In this document: positions 16,056 to 24,531 of the stretch, piece by piece
How the letters are laid out: every line of letters starts with the position of its first letter
Position numbering within the stretch: the stretch's first letter is position 1
NCBI GenBank assembly: GCA_934573855.1
Contig: CAKTMF010000004.1
Span: 144,138-208,137 of the forward strand
Reading direction: 5' to 3'
DNA from: an uncultured Oscillospiraceae bacterium
GTDB lineage: Bacteria; Bacillota; Clostridia; Oscillospirales; Oscillospiraceae
Length of the DNA: 64,000 nt
The notes under the pieces: model-generated
Told to the model about the DNA's origin: nothing
The model's input: only the letters and a program-made list of their open reading frames with translations
Databases searched by the model: none
Position numbers and translations under genes: made by a program

Positions 16056-17675
16056 TTATATCGCGGCGATCTTTGCCCTTCCTCCGACGAGGAGGACGAG
16101 CAGCGCGAAGAGCGCGCCGAAGACAGCCGCGTAGGTCTGTCCCCAGCCCATAAAGAGGCCGACGCACTCCGCGCCCACGGCGCAGGCAAGGCTGAGTATC
16201 GCAAACACGCGGAGCGCGGGGTAGGTGCGCATGCGCTCAAAGGCTGCGGGCAGGGTAAGTATCCCGAAGATCCCGGCTGCGATACAAAGTATGCTTATCC
16301 CGAGGCGTCCCGCGAACTCCCGCTCAAGCTCCTTCTCCATGGAGTCGCGGACGGCCTGCGCTGCGGCGGCGACATCCTCGCCCGCCTCGGTGCGGGTCTT
16401 TATATCCGGATAGAGGACGAGCGCCGTCCTCGCGGCCTTCTGCCGCGCGGTAAGATCGTTGTATTCGTCAACGGTCCTGTCGACCTCGCTGAGCTTGTTA
16501 TAATCCTTTATGAGCTGTTCCTTTTCGTTTTTCAGGCGCTCCTCGGTATCTGCAAGGCCGGCCTTGGTCTGCTGGAGCTTATACCACGCGGTGCCGATCT
16601 CGGTCTCTCCGGCCTTAAGCGTCTCGGCGGCCTGATCCATCATGGCCTTTGCCTTGATGAGCATGACGAGCTTGTCGTACAGTCCGAGAAGCTCCTCGAG
16701 CTTTGCGTTGGCCTCGTCATAAAGCCTGCGCGCGTCGTCGAGACCCTGCTGCACCTCGTCGAGCGTGACCTTTACGTCCTCAAGCTTGCCGTCGGCGTCC
16801 TCGATACGCTTCACGATCTCCGCGATGGCAGCCCTTATCTCCTCAAGCTTTTCGCCGTTTTCCTCAAGAGAGGCGGCTATCTCCTCGACGGTCTTGCCCG
16901 TCAGCTCATAGACGCGCCTTTCAAGCTCGTCGTACAGCTCGTCGGGGCTAAGCTCTCCCTCGGCCTCGAGTTCGGCTCTCACGGAATCGACGAGCGCCAT
17001 GTCCGCTCCGGCGTCAGCATACGCCGCCTCAAGCTCCTGCTCGCGCAGCTCAAGCTCCGCCTTTTCTTTAAGAAGCTCCTCTATCATGTCCTTCAGCTCG
17101 CCGAGCGTTATCTCGTCCACGCCCTGCTCACGCAGTTCGTCGAGCTTGGACTGCATTTCGTCAAAGCTCCCCTTGTATTTCTCGACCTCGGAGCGAGTCT
17201 GCTCGATAAGCGCTCCCAGCTCCGCGAGCTGTTCCTCGCTGGGCAGCTCGTCGAGCAGGAAAGCGTAGTCGCCGAGCTGTTCGTTCAGCTCTCTGACTCC
17301 CGCGTAATACTGCTCCCAGCCGACCTGAATGGCATATGCCGCCTCGTCAAGGGCAAGGCTGCCCATGGCGGTGCCGCCCTTTGTGGCGGTATATTCAGCG
17401 ACGTCCGCCCTGTGCTTGGAGTTGTCGCTGTCGTATTTGTCCCGGCGCTCGGTCTGCTCCTCGGAGACCTCGCCGTAATCCACGGGGCTTGAATCAAGCT
17501 CAGCGCTGAGCTTTATGTAGTTCTCGGTCTTTTCCGCAAGATTCTGCGCCGCCTCACGGCTCCTGTCCCGGTTTTCGACGGCCCCGGATATCCTCACCGC
17601 GCCAAAGCTGATCATTACAAGGCACATGACCGCAAGCGCCGCGCTCATTACTTTAGTCAAAGCCGGATGCTTCAA
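16056..17675 (-). CDS. Large coiled-coil membrane protein, function unknown
   Basis: 539 residues. One membrane segment at the N-terminus (about 10-30), then some 400 residues of nearly unbroken Glu/Lys/Leu-rich coiled coil, then three membrane segments in the last 90 residues. This plan would place a long rod outside the cell held at both ends. The start is TTG at 17675, chosen because GGAGG stands nine bases before it and no better start exists. It forms an operon with the AI-2E-family permease downstream. I recognise no named domain; a wall- or spore-associated tether is only a guess. Confidence 0.7.
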   Translation of the reverse strand: MKHPALTKVMSAALAVMCLVMISFGAVRISGAVENRDRSREAAQNLAEKTENYIKLSAELDSSPVDYGEVSEEQTERRDKYDSDNSKHRADVAEYTATKGGTAMGSLALDEAAYAIQVGWEQYYAGVRELNEQLGDYAFLLDELPSEEQLAELGALIEQTRSEVEKYKGSFDEMQSKLDELREQGVDEITLGELKDMIEELLKEKAELELREQELEAAYADAGADMALVDSVRAELEAEGELSPDELYDELERRVYELTGKTVEEIAASLEENGEKLEEIRAAIAEIVKRIEDADGKLEDVKVTLDEVQQGLDDARRLYDEANAKLEELLGLYDKLVMLIKAKAMMDQAAETLKAGETEIGTAWYKLQQTKAGLADTEERLKNEKEQLIKDYNKLSEVDRTVDEYNDLTARQKAARTALVLYPDIKTRTEAGEDVAAAAQAVRDSMEKELEREFAGRLGISILCIAAGIFGILTLPAAFERMRTYPALRVFAILSLACAVGAECVGLFMGWGQTYAAVFGALFALLVLLVGGRAKIAAI

Positions 17676-17821
17676 TCCGCATTCCTCCGCATAAATTTTC
17701 TAAGCGTATTATAGCATGTAATTTGTGAAGAAACTGTATATATTTTTAAACGTTTTCTTTATTTTTCCTGAAAGTGGGAGTATAGTATCCGCAAAAGCTG
17801 TCATTATTGAGAGGTATATCC

Positions 17822-18778
17822 ATGCAACTTTCGTTCGCGCCCATGGAGGGCGTTACAGGCTGTATTTTCCGCAGCGTCCATGCGAGGATGTTCGGCGGGG
17901 CGGACAGGTACTATTCTCCCTTTATAGCGCCCGACGGCTCCGGGATCTTCAAGGCCGGGAGCCTCCGCGACGTTCTCCCTGAAAATAACCGCGGCATCAC
18001 TCTCATCCCGCAGATACTCGCCAACCGCAGCGAGGCGTTCCTTGCCGCGGCGCGGCGGCTCGCGGAGCTTGGGTACGAGGAGGTCGATCTGAACGTCGGC
18101 TGTCCCTCCGGAACCGTGGTGGCAAAGCACAAGGGTTCGGGAATGCTGGCGGATCTGCGCTCTCTGGACGATTTTCTTGCGGACGTGTTCGCACTCTCCC
18201 CGGTACGCGTCTCGGTCAAAACGCGCATGGGTCTCGCCTCCACGGAGGAGTTCGGTGAGATACTCGGGATATACAACAAATATCCCATCTGCGAGCTTAT
18301 CATCCACGCCCGCGACAGGGCCGGCATGTACAAAAGCGCGCCGGATATCCCCGCCTTTGCCGCCGCGTACGGAAAGAGCCGCGCCCCGGTGACATACAAC
18401 GGCGATATCTTCACGCCGGCGGACGTGGAGCGTGTCCGCGCGGCCGTTCCGGAGCTTTCGAGCTTTATGCTCGGGAGAGGACCTTCGGCGAACCCGGCGC
18501 TCTTCCGGCAGCTTCGCGGCGGGCGCGCGCTCGAGAAGGAGGAGCTGCGTGAATTTCACGACACGCTGGTCGCGGAGACGCTCGCCTCCGGACTTTCGGA
18601 GAACTTCACGGTCTCTCGGATGAAGGAGCTGTGGTTCTACATGAGCTGCCTTTTCCCCGACGGGAAGAGGGCCGTGCGCGAGATAAACAAGGCCCGCTCC
18701 ATGATCGACTACCGCGCCGCAGTCGGCACTCTTTTCTCAAGCGGTGGCTTTGACGGCTCGCTGGGCTTTCACGGATAA
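17822..18778 (+). CDS. tRNA-dihydrouridine synthase family protein
   Basis: 318-residue FMN-dependent TIM-barrel enzyme that reduces uridines in the tRNA D-loop. It begins LSFAPMEGVTG, has the catalytic cysteine in NVGCPSGTVVAKHKGSGML, the FMN/uridine-binding IIHARDR and the phosphate-binding YNGDI and MLGRG motifs. The start at 17822 follows GAGAGG; a reading frame 5 codons longer lacks a site. This is the short, divergent Dus group of Clostridia rather than DusB, so no letter is assigned. Confidence 0.88.
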   Translation: MQLSFAPMEGVTGCIFRSVHARMFGGADRYYSPFIAPDGSGIFKAGSLRDVLPENNRGITLIPQILANRSEAFLAAARRLAELGYEEVDLNVGCPSGTVVAKHKGSGMLADLRSLDDFLADVFALSPVRVSVKTRMGLASTEEFGEILGIYNKYPICELIIHARDRAGMYKSAPDIPAFAAAYGKSRAPVTYNGDIFTPADVERVRAAVPELSSFMLGRGPSANPALFRQLRGGRALEKEELREFHDTLVAETLASGLSENFTVSRMKELWFYMSCLFPDGKRAVREINKARSMIDYRAAVGTLFSSGGFDGSLGFHG

Positions 18779-18810
18779 AAAGGGGCGGCAGCCCCGATAT
18801 ATAAGACGCA

Positions 18811-18846
18811 AAAGAGGCATGACCATTGTCATACCTCTTTTTATTT
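18811..18846 (+). terminator. Terminator of the dus gene
   Basis: AAAGAGGCATGAC pairs with GTCATACCTCTTT around a short loop and is followed by TTATTTCTTTTT. It may also stop the opposite-strand gene. Confidence 0.8.
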
Positions 18847-18922
18847 CTTTTTCGCATACGAGCGGCATATCGCTCGTCACGGCACCATCCTTGTTCAGGC
18901 TGCCCGATATTCGAGCGCGGTT

Positions 18923-19702
18923 TCACCCCTCCGACCTTCTGATATGTTCCCTGATCTGGGTCTCAAATTTTTGGCAGTAGGCATAGCTGCTCTTCATAAA
19001 ATCCTTTATCGGGAGGTTAGTATACATGGCGTCAAGCGTATCGAGGATCGGTTCGCCGTCGATCGTCATATCAAAGAAATACGGATAAACGCAGCCGCCG
19101 TTCTCCCTCGGAAAATAGGGATTGATGGAACTCAGCCGTTCGTCTTTCATGACGGATTCGACTACCATTTCGCTCAATATCCACTTAAGGGACGGGCGCT
19201 CATACTCATCGTAGCTGTCCCCGAACAGCCCGTTCCAGACATAAAACCAGACAAAATGTATAATCTCGTGTATCCCGCCGCCGATCGCGCCGCGCTCGCT
19301 GTTCAGATAGAAGGTATCGTAGCTGTGTTCCTTAAGGAAGCGCGGTTCCATGGGATTCATGCTCAAATTGCAGCGTATGTCGTCAAACAGTCTTGTACAG
19401 TCTACGCCGAACGCGTCCGAGAGAGCCGCCGTTATCTGCGGTTTGCATGCTCTCCAATGCCGGGCGTACAGAGCCGCCTTTTCATTGACCGTATCCTCCA
19501 GTCCTGCATAAACGCCGCGCATCGTGCGCTCGATATATTCTTTTCTTTCTGCAAAAGGCAGACTTGAAGCGTAGGCCTTATCAAGCTGCGGATAGAAATG
19601 ATACAGAGGCTCAGACCAGAAGGCAGACTCGCCCTCAGTCTGAAAATCCATGATCCGCCGGATCATATAGTCAACGCCGGGATTTACAAATGTAACTTCC
19701 AT
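18923..19702 (-). CDS. HExxH-containing protein, predicted metallopeptidase-like
   Basis: 259 residues with no signal peptide or membrane segment. GIHEIIHFVWF (about 144-153) carries a zincin HExxH motif (H145, E146, H149), and the helix SLKWILSEMVVESVM about 30 residues later has glutamates (E178, E182) that could be the third zinc ligand, as in gluzincins. I do not recognise the family; the remainder is aromatic-rich and predicted cytoplasmic. GGAGGAG precedes the ATG. It is a lone gene between dus and the Na/Pi transporter. Confidence 0.65.
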   Translation of the reverse strand: MEVTFVNPGVDYMIRRIMDFQTEGESAFWSEPLYHFYPQLDKAYASSLPFAERKEYIERTMRGVYAGLEDTVNEKAALYARHWRACKPQITAALSDAFGVDCTRLFDDIRCNLSMNPMEPRFLKEHSYDTFYLNSERGAIGGGIHEIIHFVWFYVWNGLFGDSYDEYERPSLKWILSEMVVESVMKDERLSSINPYFPRENGGCVYPYFFDMTIDGEPILDTLDAMYTNLPIKDFMKSSYAYCQKFETQIREHIRRSEG

Positions 19703-19748
19703 GTCTCCTCCGGTATCGTGCGCTCCGACCGGTCAGACCTAAGCGCGG

Positions 19749-21503
19749 TCAAATTTCGTACTTCCTGCTGTACTCCGCGTACAGCTCGTCGAAGTTATGC
19801 GAATGCATGCTCTTGAGCGAAATAATATATTCATGCGCGTCCATCTCGTCCTGCTGCAGCTCTATCACCGCGACGGCGAGGTTGGAGCAGTGATCGGCCA
19901 CACGTTCAAGATTCGTGAGTATGTCGTTGAAAACAAAGCCCTGGCTGATTGGTATCTCCCCGCTCTGCAGCCGCTCAACGTGGCGGAGCTTGATGAGGTC
20001 GCACATGTTGTCGATCCTCTCCTCGAGCGGCTCGACCCGGTAGGCAAGCTCAACATCGTCCCCGTGGAACGCCTTGAAGGATACTTCGTATATCTCCCGC
20101 ACCGCCTGCATAAGTACGCCCAGCTCACGTTTGCAGTCGGGCGAGAACTGTATCTTCTTACCGCTTATCTCCCTTGCGTTCTCGGCAAGGTTCATGGCAT
20201 GGTCGCCTATTCTCTCAAAGTCCGAAAGGCAGTGGAGGAGCTTTGACGCCGCCTTGTTCTGCTCCTTGTCAAGCTCGTGGGTGTTGAGACGCAGGAGATA
20301 TGTACCCAGCTTATCCTCGAAGCGGTCGACAAGATCCTCGCCGGTCTCGACCCGGCGGAAGGACTCGTCACTGTACCCGTCCATCATTCTGAGCGAAAGG
20401 TCAAGGTTGTCGCGCACCGTGTCGGACATGGCGTCGACGGTGAGGCGGCTCTGCTCGATGGCGAGCGAGGGGTGGGCAAGAAAGCGCTCGTCGAGCCTGT
20501 CAAGTCCTTTGCTCGCGCTTTTCTCCTCCTCGCTTTCCTTTATGAGAATGCCTGTAAGGCGCGCGAGCTGATCAAGAAACGGCGCAACGGCCAGTACCGT
20601 TGCCGTGCGAAACACCGTGTTGAGAAGCGCAATGCTCACCGGGTCGACGATGCCCGACATTATCTCCAGCTCATTGAACGCGTTGACGGCATAGAACACG
20701 CCGCCGCACACGACAGTACCCAGCACCGAAATGATGAGATACGAGACGGCGGTACGCTTGCCATCCGCCTTCGCTCCCAGAGCCGAGAGCAGCACCGGCA
20801 CCGCCGCGCCCACGGCAATACCGAGGATGAGCGGGAACGCCGCCGCGAAGCTCACCGCGCCGGTCATGGAGAGCGCCTGAAGAATGCCCACCGCGGCGGA
20901 GGAGCTTTGAAGCACGGCGGTGAACGCCGCGCCGGCGAGAATGCCCAGAACGGGATCGGAAAAGGCGGTTATCATGCGGATAAAGACCGCGCTCTCGCGA
21001 AGCGGAGCCACGGCGGCGCTCATGGACTGCATGCCGAACATCAGCACCGCGAAGCCCAAAAGTATGCTGCCGACATTCTGCCGGGTACGGTCCTTTGAGA
21101 ACATTCTGAGTACGACTCCCACAATGGCCGTCGCGGCGGAGATATTTGCCGTGGACAGCACCGCCGCCCAGCCGCCGGCCTCGATGGAGGAGAGCGCAAT
21201 TATCCAGCCCGTTATGCTCGTGCCGATTATCGCGCCGCTCACAACGGCGAGAGCCTGAGTGAGCTTCATCATGCCGGAGTTCACAAAGCCCACCGCCATC
21301 ACCGAGGTTGCCGAGGACGACTGGATGACCGCGGTGACACCCGTGCCGAGGAGTATGCCCTTGAGCGTCGTGCCGGAAAGGCGGTAGAGCACCAGCTCAA
21401 GCCTGCTGCCGGCGACCTTTTTAAGCCCGTCCCCCATCAGCGTCATGCCGAAAAGAAACAGTGCCACCCCGCCAAGCAGCGAAATAACATTGCTCAGTCC
21501 CAT
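19749..21503 (-). CDS. Na/Pi cotransporter family protein with PhoU domain
   Basis: 584 residues. The N-terminal half has two inverted membrane repeats, each with the QSSSA signature (AVIQSSSATSVMAVG near 58-72 and AVLQSSSAAVGIL near 200), which form the phosphate/sodium site of the NptA/YjbB group. The C-terminal third (about 355-560) is a soluble PhoU-like four-helix domain with the metal-binding-type E/D-rich helices DFERIGDHAMNLAE and NLERVADHCSNLA. Such proteins move phosphate across the membrane, often outward, or respond to phosphate or cyclic dinucleotides. AAAGGAA precedes the ATG. Confidence 0.9.
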   Translation of the reverse strand: MGLSNVISLLGGVALFLFGMTLMGDGLKKVAGSRLELVLYRLSGTTLKGILLGTGVTAVIQSSSATSVMAVGFVNSGMMKLTQALAVVSGAIIGTSITGWIIALSSIEAGGWAAVLSTANISAATAIVGVVLRMFSKDRTRQNVGSILLGFAVLMFGMQSMSAAVAPLRESAVFIRMITAFSDPVLGILAGAAFTAVLQSSSAAVGILQALSMTGAVSFAAAFPLILGIAVGAAVPVLLSALGAKADGKRTAVSYLIISVLGTVVCGGVFYAVNAFNELEIMSGIVDPVSIALLNTVFRTATVLAVAPFLDQLARLTGILIKESEEEKSASKGLDRLDERFLAHPSLAIEQSRLTVDAMSDTVRDNLDLSLRMMDGYSDESFRRVETGEDLVDRFEDKLGTYLLRLNTHELDKEQNKAASKLLHCLSDFERIGDHAMNLAENAREISGKKIQFSPDCKRELGVLMQAVREIYEVSFKAFHGDDVELAYRVEPLEERIDNMCDLIKLRHVERLQSGEIPISQGFVFNDILTNLERVADHCSNLAVAVIELQQDEMDAHEYIISLKSMHSHNFDELYAEYSRKYEI

Positions 21504-21640
21504 TCGCCAGTTCCTTTCATTGCAAAGCGTTTTTCTGAATTATACCATGCCGGCGGACGCTTTTTCAAGGACACCGGGGCGGCTTTAACGCCGCCCGGCG
21601 CGTTTTCTCCGTATTGAAATAAATCGGCGAAAGGTATACA

Positions 21641-22276
21641 ATGTTTTTTATGGAAATACTATATGACGATAATTGCATATCAGTCTGCGTCAAGGACCCC
21701 GGAGTGCTGTCGGAGGCGGGCGGAATGCCGGAGCTTTTGAAGGCGCGCACGGGGGCCGGTGATATCTTCTGCGTCCATCGTCTCGACAGGGCTGTCGGCG
21801 GAGTGATGGTCTACGCCAAGACTGCCGATGCCGCCGCGAAGCTCTCCGCCTCCGTCTCGGACAGGCGCTTTAATAAGGAGTATCTTGCCGTGGCAGAGGG
21901 CGAGGTGGCGGAGAGCGGAACGTACCGTGACCTTTTGTTCCACGACGTGCGCAAAAACAAGACTTTTGTCGTGGACAGAGTACGAAAGGGCGTAAAGGAG
22001 GCCGTACTTGATTTCAGGCGTATGGGATACGAGGGCGGTCTGTCGTTAGTTTACATAACACTACATACCGGCCGTTCGCACCAGATACGGGTGCAGTTTG
22101 CCTCGCGGAAAACACCCCTTGCCGGGGACGGCAAATACGGTGCGTTCCGCCGTGAGCCGCCGCTTGCGCTGTGGTCGTATTCGCTGAGCTTTCCACATCC
22201 CGTAACGGGAAAGACCATGAGCTTCAGGCGCACTCCGCCGCCAATCCCGCCATGGAATATTTTTGACGTCCCATAA
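21641..22276 (+). CDS. RluA-family pseudouridine synthase, short form
   Basis: 211 residues, the catalytic domain only, without the S4 domain found in RluC/RluD. The active-site motif is CVHRLDRAVGGVMVYAKT, and TLHTGRSHQIRVQFAS is the second signature. It converts uridine to pseudouridine in rRNA or tRNA; the short form is closest to the TruC/RluA group. AAAGG precedes ATG 21641; a second in-frame ATG at 21650 is possible. Confidence 0.88.
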   Translation: MFFMEILYDDNCISVCVKDPGVLSEAGGMPELLKARTGAGDIFCVHRLDRAVGGVMVYAKTADAAAKLSASVSDRRFNKEYLAVAEGEVAESGTYRDLLFHDVRKNKTFVVDRVRKGVKEAVLDFRRMGYEGGLSLVYITLHTGRSHQIRVQFASRKTPLAGDGKYGAFRREPPLALWSYSLSFPHPVTGKTMSFRRTPPPIPPWNIFDVP

Positions 22277-22379
22277 CTCCGCCTGCCGCCAGCGTGAGGC
22301 GCGCGGCTGTGCGTCCTTAACGCTTTCTTGTCGGCCGCCGGTCCGTAGACGTCCGGGTCACACAGAAAGGAGCTTTGAC

Positions 22380-23073
22380 ATGAACATGAATATCAGCTCG
22401 ACCGCTCCCGAATTTGCGGAGCGCTTTGAGCATTTTGCCTTTGACGAGGTCGTGAACGAGGAGGGGCAGCAGCTCCCCGCGCAGACACGCTATCTCGCCA
22501 TGCTTGCGGCGCTCATCGGCTGCGGCGGGCATGTACGCCTCCCGTGAGCTGCTCCCCGAGGCCATGGAAAACGGCGTTACGTCGATCTTGGTCAAAGAGT
22601 GCGTATATCAGGCGGCGGATTACCTCGGCTACGGGAGAATGCTCCCCTTCCTGAACGCGGCCAACGCCGTCTTTGAAGAGCGCGGCATCGAGCTGCCGCT
22701 TCCCGCTCAGTCGTCTGCCACGATGGACGACCGGCTCGAAAAGGGAGTCGCGGCGCAGGCGGCGATCTTCGGCGAGGGCATGAAGGAGGCGTGGAAAAAG
22801 AGCCACATCAACCGCTGGCTGGCCGCCAACTGCTTCGGTGACTACTGCACGCGCGGCGGACTCGACCTCGCTCAGCGGGAAATGATCACCTTCTGCTTTC
22901 TCATGGCTCAGGGCGGGTGTGAGCCGCAGCTCACCGCCCATGCTAAAGGCAACATGAACATCGGCAACGACCGCGACTTTCTCACGCGGGTCGTGTCCCA
23001 GTGTCTGCCGTATATCGGCTACCCGCGGAGCCTGAACGCGCTGTCCTGTATCAGCAAAGCAGCGGAGGCGTAA
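22380..23073 (+). pseudogene. Carboxymuconolactone-decarboxylase-family gene with a +1 frameshift
   Basis: ATG 22380, after AAAGGAG, starts a frame reading MNMNISSTAPEFAERFEHF and onward to LAALIGCGG, then it runs into a stop at 22545-22547. From 22531 the next frame continues the same protein (MYASRELLPEAMENGVTS, KECVYQAADYLGYGRMLPF and so on) to 23073. Joining them at about 22527-22530 restores a two-domain AhpD/CMD-like protein of about 230 residues, with the LIGCGG and KECVYQA signatures of that family. One extra base in GGCGGGC explains it. It is either a recent pseudogene or a sequence error. The family includes peroxidase-like and decarboxylase enzymes. Confidence 0.8.
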
Positions 23074-23080
23074 GTCAAAA

Positions 23081-23117
23081 AAAGCGCCCGTATACTTGGG
23101 GTATACGGGCGCTTTTT
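23081..23117 (+). terminator. Bidirectional terminator
   Basis: AAAGCGCCCGTATAC and its exact complement around a 5-base loop, followed by T on both strands. It ends the CMD gene and the opposite TPM gene. Confidence 0.85.
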
Positions 23118-23124
23118 CACGTTG

Positions 23125-24516
23125 TCAGAATCTGCCGCCGGAGCTGGTGTGGCTCGTGCCGGAGCTGCCGCTGAAGCCTCCGCCGAAGGATGAGCCTCCC
23201 CCGCCGGAGCGGTCGTCGTCATCGTCCTCAATGGGCGAGTAGGTCCTTGAAACGGTGACGTTTATCAGTCTGTCGTCGGAGCGTATCTTCACGCTGTTCT
23301 TGACGAGGTTGCCCTCGGCGGTATCTGCCTTGGCCACGCTCTTCATGCCGGCCTTCGCGCTCAGGAGGGAGATAAATCCCGCGACCGCGCCGACAAACGC
23401 GCCGATGACGCCTCTTCCAGCCCACGCCTCGGGGCAGGTGGGGGCGGTGCCGGTTTTGAGAGTCTTGCCGAGATACCTGACCCAGCGCTGCATGGCGGGG
23501 AAGCTCTCGCCGGTGAGCTTCGCGTCAACGGCCTCGATGAGCTTTTCCTCGTTGCTGCTGTCGATCACCTCCGTGGCCGCGCCGGAGACGTACATATTGA
23601 TGCCGCCGTCGGAGAAGATGACCAGCAGCACGCCGTCGGCACTGCTTCCGAGTCCGTAGCCGTTCATCGTATAGAACGCCATGGCATAGCTCTCCGCGTC
23701 CATTCCGTAGCTCGACGCGGCGGTATGTATCACGGCGTCAACGCCGTAGGTGTCGCGTATTTCGTGCAGAGAGGCGTCCAGCTCGTCGCGCTGGTCCTGA
23801 GTGAGCAGCCCCGCCTCGTCCGAAACGCGGGTATGGCCGTAGTCCACGGGCGCGACGTAATCTGTCGTGTACCACGAGGGAGCGAAGGGTACGCCCTTGG
23901 TGTAGAGCGTGCCGATGTTGCCTATCCAGTCTATGACGCCCTCGCCGTAGCTCCCGGCGCTGAGATAGCCGAAGAGCCGGTCGTCGAGCTGATTGGCGGC
24001 GCTCTCGGTATAGATATCAATGACGGCGCCGGTGGCCACCGCCTGCCAGCCGCGCTCGGCGGGATCCATGCAGATGAAGAGTATGATCCCGTCGTGGCTC
24101 TCTCCGATCCCGTAGCCGTTGAAGTCATAGAAGTCCGCGGCGAGCATACGCTGCTCCATGCCATAGGAGGTGACGTCGGTCAGGATGACGATATCCTTCC
24201 CTGCGGCGGCGGAGATCTCGGAGATACGCTCGCGCATGGCGGTCTCCTCCACGTCGGAGAATATATCCGCGTTGTCGACCACGCGGTCGGCGTCGGGGTC
24301 GTTGAAGAGCTCGAACGCGCCGACATCCTCCGGGTACCAGTCGGGCAGGGCGGACACGGTCTGTTCATAGCCGCTCTCGCCGGACATATCACCGGCGGAG
24401 TCCGCGGTGTCGTCGCCGTCTATGAGCATGAGGTCACCGTCCGCCGCGAGCGCGTACATCGGTATCGAACAGAGCAGAAGCAGAGCCGCGAGAAGCGAAA
24501 GTATTCTTTTCAGCAT
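23125..24516 (-). CDS. Secreted/membrane protein with two TPM domains
   Basis: 463 residues. Signal peptide (about 1-24), then two TPM (YgcG/Psb32-like) domains: the first about 80-200 with VDNADIFSDVEE and GKDIVILTDVTSYG, the second about 230-340 with VSDEAGLLTQDQRDEL and YGVDAVIHTA. A membrane segment near 373-390, a cytoplasmic stretch, and a Gly/Ser/Phe-rich tail (GGGGSSFGGGFSGSSG) follow. TPM domains have been linked to acid-phosphatase-like activity and photosystem repair, but bacterial roles are poorly known. It is 15 bases after the zinc-ribbon gene in one operon. Confidence 0.85.
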   Translation of the reverse strand: MLKRILSLLAALLLLCSIPMYALAADGDLMLIDGDDTADSAGDMSGESGYEQTVSALPDWYPEDVGAFELFNDPDADRVVDNADIFSDVEETAMRERISEISAAAGKDIVILTDVTSYGMEQRMLAADFYDFNGYGIGESHDGIILFICMDPAERGWQAVATGAVIDIYTESAANQLDDRLFGYLSAGSYGEGVIDWIGNIGTLYTKGVPFAPSWYTTDYVAPVDYGHTRVSDEAGLLTQDQRDELDASLHEIRDTYGVDAVIHTAASSYGMDAESYAMAFYTMNGYGLGSSADGVLLVIFSDGGINMYVSGAATEVIDSSNEEKLIEAVDAKLTGESFPAMQRWVRYLGKTLKTGTAPTCPEAWAGRGVIGAFVGAVAGFISLLSAKAGMKSVAKADTAEGNLVKNSVKIRSDDRLINVTVSRTYSPIEDDDDDRSGGGGSSFGGGFSGSSGTSHTSSGGRF

Positions 24517-24531
24517 TTCTTCGGCACCTCC

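Noticed and set aside
22049..22058. Additional GTTTACATAA motif copy
   Set aside because: It lies inside the RluA-family coding sequence (encoding SLVYITLHTG) and is probably chance, so it was not counted with the intergenic copies.
22520..22540. Programmed frameshift in the CMD-family gene
   Set aside because: No slippery heptamer, stop-codon slip site or stimulatory hairpin is evident, and the family is not known for frameshifting.
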